From positions 1 through 11,172 of the forward strand of contig CALFYR010000179.1 of the NCBI GenBank assembly GCA_937954195.1: a stretch of 11,172 nt of DNA, in the 5' to 3' direction. Every line of letters starts with the position of its first letter. The stretch's first letter is position 1. Positions 1-6,043 of this stretch are shown here, in pieces. Source of the DNA: an uncultured Dehalococcoidia bacterium (GTDB taxonomy: Bacteria > Chloroflexota > Dehalococcoidia > Tepidiformales > Tepidiformaceae). Under the pieces are notes generated by a model. It was not told the DNA's origin. It did no database searches and saw only the letters and a list, made by a program, of their open reading frames with translations. Made by a program: the position numbers and the translations under genes.

Positions 1-1152
1 GAGCGAGGTAGCGAGCCCGAAGTGCTGCGGCGCCTCGGTGAGATGGCTGTGACCAGTGAGATCCTCGCTACGAGCGAGGACCTCGCCGAAATACTCCAGC
101 GGCTGGCGCAACGCGCCCGCGAGGTTACGGGCGCCAAGTACGCCGCCATTTCTACCTTCGATGAAGACGGCGTCCTGACGCGGTTCATTTACGACGGCAT
201 GTCGCAGGAGCAGGCGCGGCGTCTGGGCGACCCACCCAAGGGCCGCGGTCTGCTTGGCGAACTCGCGAAGCACGACCGGCCAATGCGCCTCAGCGACGTC
301 CACCGGAGTTCCGACTTCACCGGATGGCCGGCCGGTCACCCCGATATGGCCGTGTTTCTCGGCGTCCCAATCAGGGCCGGTGGCCGGACCATCGGCTCGC
401 TCTATATGACGAGGGAGGCGGGGAGCCCGCCGTTTTCGGATGCCGATGAGGCTGCCGCCGCCGTGCTTTCGCTCCAGGCCGCGGTCAGCGTGTCCTACGC
501 GCTGGCCCGGGAACGGCACGGGAGACTGTTCCTCCTGGAGGAGCGGGCGCGTATCGCGCATGACCTGCACGACGGGACGATTCAGACCCTCTACGCGCTG
601 GGGCTGGAGTGTGATGCCCTCAGCAGTCGCCCGGACTTCCCGGACGAGGTGAAAGAGGCGCTCGGCGGCGCGGTAACGCGGATCAACGAGCTCATCGCCG
701 ACATTCGTAGCTACATCACCATGCTCGAGGCCTCCACCCCGCTGGCGCAGCCCGAACTGACCCGGGACCTGGCCTTCGTCATCCGGCAGATGGTCCCGCC
801 GGCGATCGCGACCGTTGTCAACATCTCGGCGGCCGCGCTCCAGGAACTCACCGCTCGCGAATCTGAGGATCTGCTGTACATCGCCCGGGAAGCTCTCTCC
901 AACGCCGTTCGCCATGGTGCGCCGACGAAGATCGCGGTCGACCTGAGGCAGACGGACGAGGCGACCGTACTGACCGTGCAGGATAACGGCACGGGGTTCG
1001 AACAGGATGCGACCCGTCGCGGGCTTGGATCGGTCACAATGAGGACCCGGTGCGAGCGTCTCGGCGCGGAACTCACGACGATACCTATTCCCGGGATGGG
1101 TACCACAGTGCGCGTGGCAATTCCGCGCAGATACGAGGACGACGATGACTGA
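1..1152 (+). CDS. GAF-domain sensor histidine kinase (DosS/NarX-like), 5' end outside the window
   Basis: Autophosphorylating kinase that should donate phosphate to the response regulator encoded next to it. Numbering from the GTG at 22: a GAF sensor domain covers about residues 15-165, with a DosS/DevS-like stretch (GRGLLGEL, FLGVPIRAGGRTIGSLYMT, PFSDADE). A HisKA_3 dimerisation domain follows, with the phospho-acceptor H180 in EERARIAHDLHDG. The HATPase has its N box at EALSNAVRHG (290-299), then DNGTGF (321-326) and GLGSVTMRTRCERLGA. There is no membrane segment, so it is probably cytosolic and senses a small ligand or redox state. The frame is open to base 1 without a stop and there is no convincing ribosome site before GTG 22 or ATG 43, so the true start is probably upstream and another sensor domain may be missing. 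The 3' end overlaps the regulator gene by 8 bp. I saw no haem ligand that would prove oxygen or NO sensing. Confidence 0.93.
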   Translation, partial: ERGSEPEVLRRLGEMAVTSEILATSEDLAEILQRLAQRAREVTGAKYAAISTFDEDGVLTRFIYDGMSQEQARRLGDPPKGRGLLGELAKHDRPMRLSDVHRSSDFTGWPAGHPDMAVFLGVPIRAGGRTIGSLYMTREAGSPPFSDADEAAAAVLSLQAAVSVSYALARERHGRLFLLEERARIAHDLHDGTIQTLYALGLECDALSSRPDFPDEVKEALGGAVTRINELIADIRSYITMLEASTPLAQPELTRDLAFVIRQMVPPAIATVVNISAAALQELTARESEDLLYIAREALSNAVRHGAPTKIAVDLRQTDEATVLTVQDNGTGFEQDATRRGLGSVTMRTRCERLGAELTTIPIPGMGTTVRVAIPRRYEDDDD

Positions 1153-1807
1153 CGTGATTCACGTGTTGCTGGCGGATGACCATGACCTGGTCCGTTCCGG
1201 CCTCAAGACGGCGCTGCGAGGACACGAGGACTTCAGCGTTGTCGGCGAGGCGAAGGACGGCAACGAGGCCGTGCGCGAGGCGCTGAAGCTGAAGCCGGAG
1301 CTTGCCGTGCTCGACGTCCGGATGCCCCGGCTCTCCGGTATCGAAGCGTGCCGCGAGATCCGCTCGGCGCTGCCGGGAACCAACGTGCTGATGCTTACGT
1401 CGTACGCCGACGAACAGGCGGTGATGTCCGCGATCGTCGCCGGCGCCAGCGGCTTCATGCTGAAGGAAGTCCAGACAGCGGACCTCATCGAGGCGATGCG
1501 CGTGGTTGGGCGCGGCGGCAAGACGCTGGACCCGGTGAGTTCGGCCGCGGTGATCGAGCAGATCCGGCGTGGCAACGTGGTGAGCGAGGAAGACCGTCTG
1601 GCGGCACAACTCACCGAGCGGGAACTGCGCATCCTGGACCTCATCGCCGACGGCATGACGAACCGCGAGATTGGCGAGACGCTCTTCCTGTCTGAGAAGA
1701 CCGTGAAGCACCACGTCAGCGACATCCTCGGCAAGCTGGGAATCACGCGGCGCGTGGAAGCGGCCGGCTTTGCGATTCGGCGCGCGGCGAAGCGCCCCCC
1801 GGAGTGA
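1145..1807 (+). CDS. NarL/FixJ-family response regulator (DosR-like)
   Basis: DNA-binding output partner of the adjacent kinase. The receiver domain (residues about 4-120) has the acidic pair D11/D12, the phospho-acceptor D57 in AVLDVRMP, T85 and K107. After a linker comes a LuxR-type helix-turn-helix (about 155-212) containing LTERELRILDLIADGMTNREI and SEKTVKHHVSDILGKLGI. Its length of 220 aa is typical of the family. Its start lies inside the kinase gene (ATGACTGA overlap), preceded by a purine-rich GAGGACGACG, so the two are translationally coupled. The FMLKEVQTADLIEAMRVV stretch and the overall layout resemble DosR/DevR, but I did not find a DosR-type operator in the window, so the target genes are unknown. 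Next to its stop codon a gene runs in the opposite direction. Confidence 0.95.
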   Translation: MTDVIHVLLADDHDLVRSGLKTALRGHEDFSVVGEAKDGNEAVREALKLKPELAVLDVRMPRLSGIEACREIRSALPGTNVLMLTSYADEQAVMSAIVAGASGFMLKEVQTADLIEAMRVVGRGGKTLDPVSSAAVIEQIRRGNVVSEEDRLAAQLTERELRILDLIADGMTNREIGETLFLSEKTVKHHVSDILGKLGITRRVEAAGFAIRRAAKRPPE

Positions 1808-1813
1808 AGCCTC

Positions 1814-2227
1814 TCAGCTCGGCTTGACGATGAATGTGCTGGTCCCGCCCCGGGCGACGACCTCTATGGTCGGCCGATTATCGTCCGCTTCGATGGACCA
1901 GCGACCGACTCCGACCATCCGGCGCGATTGGTTGTTGGACTCAACCCGCGTGGTGCCGCCGCGGCTCGCCACCGAGATCCCCATGCCAGCCGGCAACCCC
2001 AACTCGATGCGGTTGGCGCCGCCCGTAATCCGAATCCGCGTGGCGTGTTCGCCGAGCATCAGCGCGAGCTTATTGTTGCCACCGGCTATTTCAATCGTGT
2101 CGACCTGTGTGTCGCGAAGGTCAGCCGATACGGAAATCGCGCCGCCCGGAAAGCGAAAGCTCCATGGGATCGAGATCGTGCCTTCTGGGGCAGCCCCAAA
2201 CGGCGAACGGCGGCCGATGAAACCCAC
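1814..2227 (-). CDS. Short GG-repeat beta-rich protein of unknown function, possibly a 5'-truncated gene
   Basis: No function is assigned. If it starts at the GTG at 2227 (weak GAGG 5 nt before it), the protein has 137 residues. Double glycines fall at residues 28-29, 49-50, 69-70 and 90-91, and again at 127-128, each beginning a hydrophobic-alternating strand (GGNNKLALML, GGANRIELGLP, GGTTRVES, GGTSTFIVKPS). This 20-21-residue period looks like a stacked beta structure of the DUF4097/LiaF 'toastrack' kind found at the C-terminus of many envelope-related proteins; the family name is my inference. There is no signal peptide or membrane segment in the part seen. The leftward frame stays open past 2227, but beyond about 2250 it runs antisense to a P450 remnant. 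The GTG start may therefore be real, or the gene may have lost its front half. Its stop is 6 bp from the stop of the response regulator. Confidence 0.6.
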   Translation of the reverse strand: MGFIGRRSPFGAAPEGTISIPWSFRFPGGAISVSADLRDTQVDTIEIAGGNNKLALMLGEHATRIRITGGANRIELGLPAGMGISVASRGGTTRVESNNQSRRMVGVGRWSIEADDNRPTIEVVARGGTSTFIVKPS

Positions 2228-2249
2228 GGCCGCCTCGGCGCCGGGTCCC

Positions 2250-2591
2250 GTGCGCCGAGCCTGCCAGGATTTCAGCCACAAAGGCGAGACCATCGCCGAA
2301 GGCACCATTGCCGCGCTGAGCATCTGGTCGGCGAACAGGGACGAAAGCTTCTGGGGCGAAGGTGCCGGCACGTTCGATGCGGGCCGCGAGCAACTCGGCC
2401 GGCACCTGGCGTTCGGACACGGGCCCCACTTCTGCCTTGGCGCCAGCCTGGCCCGCGAAGAGATGGGCGCGTCCCTGGTGGCGCTTACCAGGCGCCTTAC
2501 CCGGCTCCGGGTGGTCGAAGCGCCGACGATGCCTCCCGTAGGAAGCATCTACGGGCCGCTTAGCCTCTGCATCGCGTTCGATGTCCGCTAG
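2250..2591 (+). pseudogene. Cytochrome P450 C-terminal remnant
   Basis: About 113 codons of a bacterial cytochrome P450, ending at a normal TAG. The visible part starts near VRRACQDFSHKG, followed by GETIAEGT and ALSIWSANRDESFW (the strand before the haem loop), the haem-binding loop FGHGPHFCLG with the thiolate cysteine codon at 2433-2435, and the L-helix ASLAREEMGASLVALTRRL. Bacterial P450s are normally about 400 aa. The I-helix and the K-helix ExxR motif are absent, and the sequence upstream reads as an unrelated gene on the other strand. The fragment cannot make a working monooxygenase. The same frame is open to about 1770, but that part is antisense to the GG-repeat gene and has no P450 character. 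The loss of the 5' part is seen directly; its cause (deletion, inversion or assembly chimera) is inferred. Confidence 0.8.
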
Positions 2592-3052
2592 TAGCGGCCG
2601 CCGAGCTTGGTGTGGTCCCAGCTGTAGATGTCGACCGGGTCGATGCGGATGACGACGCGCTTGCTGGCGACCTTGAGGGCAGCCTCCGGGGTCTCGGTGG
2701 GTGCGGGGATACCGTTGTACTTCTGGCCTACGAGGCCCATCACCTTGGCGGTGAACGGCGTGTCTTCGAGGATGGCCGCGTTGCCTTCGATGACCAGGCC
2801 TTTTAGTTCCGCGTAGCCCTTGCCGGATTCGAGCATGACCGAAATCTTGGGGTCGCGGCGAAGGTTGAGCACCTTCTGGCTCTTGCCGAACGTCGTGAAG
2901 TGAATCTTCCCGTCGATAACCACGTACCACATGGCGACGAGGTGCGGGAACCCACCCGGCCCGATGGAGGCGACCTGGAGCGTCCACCCGTCGTCCATGA
3001 ACTTCTGCTTCTCTTCTTCGGTCAGAGCAATGTCGGCGCGGCGGCTTGGCAT
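2588..3052 (-). CDS. F420/FMN split-barrel (PPOX-like) oxidoreductase family protein
   Basis: A 154-aa protein of the pyridoxamine-5'-phosphate-oxidase-like split-barrel superfamily, closest in style to the F420-dependent (FDOR-B/TIGR03618-type) branch. Visible landmarks are TLQVASIGPGGFPHLVAMW (first strands), TTFGKSQKVLNLRRDPKISV (the lysine/arginine-rich cofactor phosphate region, about residues 53-72), GLVIEGNAAIL, and the C-terminal SWDHTKLGGRY common in this group. Such enzymes bind F420 or a flavin and reduce small substrates; the actual substrate cannot be read from sequence. I chose the ATG at 3052 because a strong ribosome site GGGAGAAGGA (3058-3067) lies 5 nt before it and the conserved fold begins just after. 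An upstream in-frame ATG at 3148 would add 32 low-complexity residues and run into the neighbour. It is divergent from the other split-barrel gene. Its stop codon shares the CTAG with the P450 remnant. Confidence 0.9.
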   Translation of the reverse strand: MPSRRADIALTEEEKQKFMDDGWTLQVASIGPGGFPHLVAMWYVVIDGKIHFTTFGKSQKVLNLRRDPKISVMLESGKGYAELKGLVIEGNAAILEDTPFTAKVMGLVGQKYNGIPAPTETPEAALKVASKRVVIRIDPVDIYSWDHTKLGGRY

Positions 3053-3130
3053 AGCGATCCTTCTCCCGGTGCGTAAGATTGTGCCCGCTAGTAGAGCCGC
3101 TGACGGCGGCGGCGGCAAGGGGACACTTCG
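3053..3130. promoter_or_regulatory. Divergent promoter region between two split-barrel genes
   Basis: This 78-bp gap must hold the start signals of both divergent genes unless they are read from further away. Each side has a clear ribosome site (leftward 3058-3067, rightward 3117-3123). A TAAGAT at 3074-3079 is a possible -10 for the rightward gene, but I could not pair it with a good -35 at normal spacing. A short CGG-rich run lies at about 3105-3116. The promoter role is inferred from the layout. Confidence 0.45.
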
Positions 3131-3739
3131 ATGGCAACGTTCGAACACGGCGCGGGGTCGCGCGAAGTACAGGACAGGTTCGATACACGGCGGCTGGCCG
3201 ACGCGATCACGTCACGGACCATCCATGATGAGATTACGGAGAACGACCGGGCATTCATCGAGCGGATGGACATGTTCTTCATCGCCACCCAGGGGGCGAA
3301 CGGCAACCTGGACTGCTCGTACAAGGGCGGTGCGCCGGGGTTCGTGAAGGTGCTCGATGAGCGCACCATCGCCTTTCCGAACTACGACGGAAACGGCCAA
3401 TACATGACCGCGGGCAACATCATCGAGACGGCGAAGGTGGGCCTGTTGTTCATCGACTTCCAGAACCAGTGGCGAATGCGGCTGAACGGGACGGCGAGCA
3501 TCGACTTCGAGGACCCGCTGCGGAGTGAGTGGCCCGAGGCTCAATTCGTGGTCCGCGTACGTGCGGAGGAGGTGTTCCCGAACTGTCCGCGCTACATCCA
3601 CAAGATGGAGGTTGTGGAGCGTTCCGTGTTCGTGCCGCAGGCCGGGTGCGATACGCCGGACCCGGATTGGAAGGACTATTTCGAAGACGCCTTGCCGGAG
3701 GAGCAGAAGCGGCGCCGGGCCGCCCGGCACGCGGATTGA
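3131..3739 (+). CDS. FMN-binding split-barrel (PPOX-class) flavoprotein
   Basis: A 202-aa member of a different branch of the pyridoxamine-5'-phosphate-oxidase-like superfamily (Putative_PNPOx type). Recognisable blocks are QDRFDTRRLADAI (11-26), DRAFIERMDMFFIAT, CSYKGGAPGFVKVLDERTIAF (62-82), NYDGNGQYMTAGNI (84-97), VGLLFIDF, RLNGTASI and EVFPNCPRYIHK (147-158). Proteins of this type probably bind FMN and act as small-molecule reductases or detoxifying oxidoreductases; the substrate is unknown. The start at 3131 has a ribosome site AAGGGGA (3117-3123) with a 7-nt gap. It is transcribed away from the F420-type gene across a 78-bp gap. The two proteins are not close paralogs: length, motifs and C-termini differ. 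The C-terminus is a charged tail (PEEQKRRRAARHAD). Confidence 0.88.
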   Translation: MATFEHGAGSREVQDRFDTRRLADAITSRTIHDEITENDRAFIERMDMFFIATQGANGNLDCSYKGGAPGFVKVLDERTIAFPNYDGNGQYMTAGNIIETAKVGLLFIDFQNQWRMRLNGTASIDFEDPLRSEWPEAQFVVRVRAEEVFPNCPRYIHKMEVVERSVFVPQAGCDTPDPDWKDYFEDALPEEQKRRRAARHAD

Positions 3740-3746
3740 CGGCGGG

Positions 3747-3752
3747 TAGAAT
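3747..3752 (+). promoter_or_regulatory. Putative -10 element (TAGAAT) of a leaderless ppk2 transcript
   Basis: TAGAAT lies 6 nt before the ATG at 3759, which would put the transcription start on or next to the start codon. No Shine-Dalgarno sequence is present. It is one of six starts in the window with this layout. Confidence 0.5.
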
Positions 3753-3758
3753 GCTCCG

Positions 3759-4574
3759 ATGAGCAACGGCAAGAACAACCACGAAACGCTTCACCCTCCC
3801 GGCAAGAAGCTGGACCTCCGCAAGTTCGACCCCCAGGACGACAACGGCATGGACCGGCCCCAGGCCGAGGCCGAGATGGCGGCGCTGCGAATTCGCGTGA
3901 ACGACCTGCAGAACGTGCTCTACGCGGATGAGCGGTTCGCGGTGCTGATCGTGCTCCAGGGCATTGATACGGCCGGCAAGGACAGCACGGTGAACAGCGT
4001 GTTCCAGGAGGTCGGGCCGATCGGGTGCCGCGTTGAAGCGTTCAAGGTGCCGACGCCGGAGGAACTCGCGCACGACTACCTGTGGCGTTACCACCAGAAG
4101 ATGCCGATGAAGGGCAACATCACCATCTTCAACAGGTCGCACTATGAGGCGGTGCTGGTGGAGCGCGTGAAGAACATCGTGCCGAAAGACGTGTGGGAGC
4201 GGCGCTACCAGGATATCAACGAGATGGAGGAGTACCTGGTCCGAAACGGCACCGTGGTCCTGAAGTTCTTTCTGTGCATCTCGAAAGAAGAGCAACGCGA
4301 GCGGCTGCAGGAGCGGGTGGACAACCCGAAAAAGCACTGGAAGTTCCGCCTTGGCGACCTGGACGACCGCAAGCTCTGGGATGAGTACCTCGATGCGTAC
4401 GAAGACATGGTGACCCGGACGAGCACGAAGCACGCGCCCTGGCACGTGGTGCCGGCGAACCGGAAGTGGTACCGGGACGTGCTGGTCGCGCGGGCACTCG
4501 TCAAATCGCTCGAGTCATTGGATCTGCGCTACCCGCCCGGCGACCCGGAGTGCGAGGGGCTGGTGATCGAGTAG
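3759..4574 (+). CDS. ppk2: Polyphosphate kinase 2, class III-like
   Basis: Transfers phosphate between inorganic polyphosphate and nucleotides. Class III members can phosphorylate both AMP and ADP, regenerating ATP from polyP in the cytosol. The 271-aa length is normal. A short N-terminal region (KKLDLRKFDPQD) leads into the P-loop domain: the Walker A-type GIDTAGKDST is at 68-77, the LAHDYLWRYHQKMPMKG stretch at about 103-119, the Walker B-type IFNRSHYEAVLVERV at 123-137, and the lid segment RVDNPKKHWKF at 187-196. Then follow DRKLWDEYLDAYEDM and the late PANRKWYRDVLVARALV. The FNRSHYE form and the KFFLCISKEEQRERLQERVDNP stretch match my memory of the class III group (Meiothermus ruber type) rather than class I/II. 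The start has a -10-like TAGAAT 6 nt upstream and no ribosome site. It follows the split-barrel gene by 19 bp but may be transcribed independently. Confidence 0.95.
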   Translation: MSNGKNNHETLHPPGKKLDLRKFDPQDDNGMDRPQAEAEMAALRIRVNDLQNVLYADERFAVLIVLQGIDTAGKDSTVNSVFQEVGPIGCRVEAFKVPTPEELAHDYLWRYHQKMPMKGNITIFNRSHYEAVLVERVKNIVPKDVWERRYQDINEMEEYLVRNGTVVLKFFLCISKEEQRERLQERVDNPKKHWKFRLGDLDDRKLWDEYLDAYEDMVTRTSTKHAPWHVVPANRKWYRDVLVARALVKSLESLDLRYPPGDPECEGLVIE

Positions 4575-4581
4575 TCGGCAC

Positions 4582-4602
4582 GGTTCCATATTTGGTACCA
4601 TT
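4582..4602 (+). promoter_or_regulatory. Putative hicAB promoter and operator
   Basis: Two copies of GGT(T/A)CCAT start at 4582 and 4594, 12 bp apart, about one helical turn. The second copy contains the palindrome TGGTACCA (4593-4600) and overlaps a -10-like TACCAT (4596-4601, with upstream TGG as an extended -10). The ATG of hicA follows 7 nt later and no Shine-Dalgarno sequence is visible. Ribbon-helix-helix HicB proteins commonly repress their own operon, so this is the natural operator candidate; the binding is inferred. Confidence 0.45.
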
Positions 4603-4608
4603 TCCGCG

Positions 4609-4842
4609 ATGGAGCTTCGGGATGAACTGGACCGGCTGAAGAAGAGTCGCCGCAGCGTTCGTTACCAGGATCTCCATCTGTTGCTTGAGCGCGCCGGTTT
4701 CGAACGGCGGGCCGGTAAGGGCGACCACTGGGTGTACCGTCACCCGAGCGGGGGGCGGAGCCTCGTCATCGACCCGCGAAGTCCGCTCTTGCCGGCGTAC
4801 GTCAGCAAGGCAATTCGAGCTATTGAGGAATCACTGGAATGA
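4609..4842 (+). CDS. hicA: HicA-family toxin (mRNA interferase)
   Basis: Predicted RNase toxin of a type II toxin-antitoxin pair, acting on mRNA in the cytosol until bound by HicB. The protein has 77 aa. The first ~17 residues are a charged extension; the HicA fold then runs RYQDLHLLLERAGF, the active-site block GKGDHWVYRHPSG with the candidate catalytic H40, then SLVIDPRSPLLPAYVSKAIRAIEES. Typical HicA proteins are about 60 aa and have GSHH or similar at the histidine, so GDHW is a mild variant. Its stop overlaps the hicB start (ATGA), the usual toxin-first order of hicAB. A later start inside the extension would also give a full HicA domain, but no in-frame ATG is present there. Toxicity itself cannot be judged from sequence. 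Confidence 0.85.
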   Translation: MELRDELDRLKKSRRSVRYQDLHLLLERAGFERRAGKGDHWVYRHPSGGRSLVIDPRSPLLPAYVSKAIRAIEESLE

Positions 4843-5210
4843 GTACGGTGAATCAGTTCTGGGAGCTTCCCTATCACATCGAGATCGTCCATTCGGTTGC
4901 CGAAGACGGCGATGCAGGTTGGGTCGCCGAAGTCCACGAATGGCCCGGGTGTATCGCCCAGGGTAGAAGCCTGCAGGAGCTGGAGACTCATCTCCGGGAG
5001 GCAATGGAGGCGTGGGTGGAGGCCGAGCTCGAGGATGGCCGGGACATCCCACCTCCGCGGGGCGAGATTTCGTACAGCGGCCAATTCCGTGTGCGGCTGC
5101 CGATCGGCCTGCACATGGCCCTCGCACGCGAAGCCGAGCGCCAGGGCGTGAGCCTGAATACGCTTGTGGCAACAACGCTGGCTGGCGCACTGGGTTGGCA
5201 GGCTGCCTGA
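4839..5210 (+). CDS. hicB: HicB-family antitoxin with ribbon-helix-helix domain
   Basis: Predicted antitoxin that binds HicA and represses the operon. The 123-aa protein has the partially degraded RNase-H-like HicB fold in its first ~70 residues (YHIEIVHSV, GWVAEVHEWPGCIAQGRSLQELETHLREAMEAW). A ribbon-helix-helix DNA-binding domain follows (about 79-118: SGQFRVRLPIGLHMALAREAERQ, VSLNTLVATTLA). The full two-domain layout supports both toxin neutralisation and autoregulation. It is translationally coupled to hicA by a 4-bp overlap, with a GAGGA upstream inside hicA. Confidence 0.88.
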   Translation: MSTVNQFWELPYHIEIVHSVAEDGDAGWVAEVHEWPGCIAQGRSLQELETHLREAMEAWVEAELEDGRDIPPPRGEISYSGQFRVRLPIGLHMALAREAERQGVSLNTLVATTLAGALGWQAA

Positions 5211-5238
5211 CTGGGCCCTGATGGCTCATCTGCGTGGG

Positions 5239-5271
5239 CCCCTTCGCACGGCGTGCCCGCAAGGCGAGGGG
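5239..5271 (+). terminator. GC-rich hairpin after hicB, possible weak terminator
   Basis: CCCCTTCGC (5239-5247) can pair with GCGAGGGG (5264-5271) with one bulged base, and GCAC/GTGC can pair inside it. There is no U-run after it, so intrinsic termination is doubtful. It sits in the 76-bp gap just before the -10-like element of the methyltransferase gene. Confidence 0.2.
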
Positions 5272-5274
5272 TGA

Positions 5275-5280
5275 TACCGT
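5275..5280 (+). promoter_or_regulatory. Putative extended -10 (TGA-TACCGT) of the methyltransferase gene
   Basis: TACCGT, preceded by TGA (extended -10 style), ends 6 nt before the ATG at 5287. There is no ribosome site in between. This supports a leaderless transcript and ATG 5287 as the start, rather than the TTG at 5281. Confidence 0.45.
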
Positions 5281-5286
5281 TTGCCC

Positions 5287-5973
5287 ATGCCCACACCCAT
5301 GGAGCAACTTGCCGAGGAGTACGCCGCCTGGTGGATCGATTTCCTCGGTGAGCACAACCACATCGGCGGCGAAGGGGCCACGCGGTGGCTGCTCGAACGC
5401 TCCGGTCTATCCGCCGGGAAGAGGATGCTCGACTGTGGCGCGTTCGTCGGTGGGGCTGCGCGGCTTGCCGTGCGCGAGACTGGCTGTGCGGCGGTGGCGA
5501 TCGACCTCAACCACGACTTCCTCGAAACGGGACGGGCAATGGAGGATGGCCCCAACGTCGGCTGGGTGACGGGCGATACCTCCCGTCTCCCGTTCCGTGA
5601 CGACACGTTCGACAGCATCTGGGCACTCGATACCTATATCGGGATGCGGGAGTTCTCCCGCGTGGCTCGCCGAGGCGCGACGCTGTGCCTGTGCTGCGAG
5701 GTCCCAGTCGATGGCCGGGGCGGTGTGGAAGCGTTCATCGACGAGTGGCGCGAGTATGGCTGGGAGATGGCGGCCCACAAAGAGATGAGCAACGACGCCA
5801 CGAACACCTGGCGCAAGGCCGAGGCGGACCTGGTGCGGCAGCGGCCTCACTACGAGGAGCGATACGGGACGCGCCCCTACCTGGGGCAGCTGGACATGCT
5901 CTACGCGATGGTCCAGAGCTACGAGCGCCACGAGCAGGGCCATGGCCTCTTCGTCTTCAAGCGCGCTCTGTGA
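5287..5973 (+). CDS. Class I SAM-dependent methyltransferase
   Basis: A 228-aa Rossmann-fold methyltransferase of the Methyltransf_11/25 kind. The SAM-binding motif I is RMLDCGAFVGGAARLAV (46-62), with the acidic ribose ligand at the end of the second strand in AVAIDLNHDFLE (D73). Motif II is TGDTSRLPFRDDTFDSIWALD (95-115). An N-terminal helix pair (MEQLAEEYAAWWIDFLGEHNHIGGEG) resembles the lid of small-molecule methyltransferases, and a mixed helical C-terminal part (HYEERYGTRPYLGQLDMLYAMVQSYERHEQGHG) closes the protein. The substrate is not evident. Motif I is unusual, with GAFVGG in place of the common GxGxGG. The start is set by the promoter-like element just upstream. There is no clear operon partner: hicB lies 76 bp before and the DUF3352 gene 70 bp after. 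Confidence 0.85.
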   Translation: MPTPMEQLAEEYAAWWIDFLGEHNHIGGEGATRWLLERSGLSAGKRMLDCGAFVGGAARLAVRETGCAAVAIDLNHDFLETGRAMEDGPNVGWVTGDTSRLPFRDDTFDSIWALDTYIGMREFSRVARRGATLCLCCEVPVDGRGGVEAFIDEWREYGWEMAAHKEMSNDATNTWRKAEADLVRQRPHYEERYGTRPYLGQLDMLYAMVQSYERHEQGHGLFVFKRAL

Positions 5974-6031
5974 ACCCACCGATGTTTCACAACTTCGTTC
6001 GTGCCGATAGTTACGTTGGAGCCATTCGAGT

Positions 6032-6040
6032 GGAGGGAAG
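6032..6040 (+). promoter_or_regulatory. Strong Shine-Dalgarno site of the DUF3352 gene
   Basis: GGAGGGAAG precedes the ATG at 6044 by 3 nt (about 7 nt from its core) and decides that start. A possible upstream promoter (TTCACA at 5986, TAGTTA at 6008) is weak. Confidence 0.6.
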
Positions 6041-6043
6041 CAC

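Noticed and set aside
1..2000. A DosR-type operator that would link the two-component pair to the neighbouring genes.
   Set aside because: I looked for a GGGACT-N-AGTCCC-like palindrome near the starts and found none, so no target is claimed.
1770..2591. A 273-codon rightward open frame covering the whole P450 region.
   Set aside because: Only the last ~113 codons resemble P450. The first ~160 codons are antisense to the GG-repeat gene, with no P450 motif and no start signal.
3104..3117. Short CGG-rich run before the second split-barrel gene as a microsatellite or phase-variable tract.
   Set aside because: Only about four repeats, common in DNA of this composition, and it does not overlap the ribosome site or a clear promoter spacer.
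3450..4445. A 331-codon leftward open frame.
   Set aside because: It is fully antisense to the split-barrel gene and ppk2, both of which have clear family motifs; its translation is Arg/His/Ala-rich and low in complexity, as expected for a GC-rich shadow.
5213..5241. Two GGGCCC sequences that could form a 6-bp stem after hicB.
   Set aside because: Each GGGCCC is self-palindromic, the loop is 17 nt, the flanks do not pair and no T-run follows; chance in GC-rich DNA is likely.
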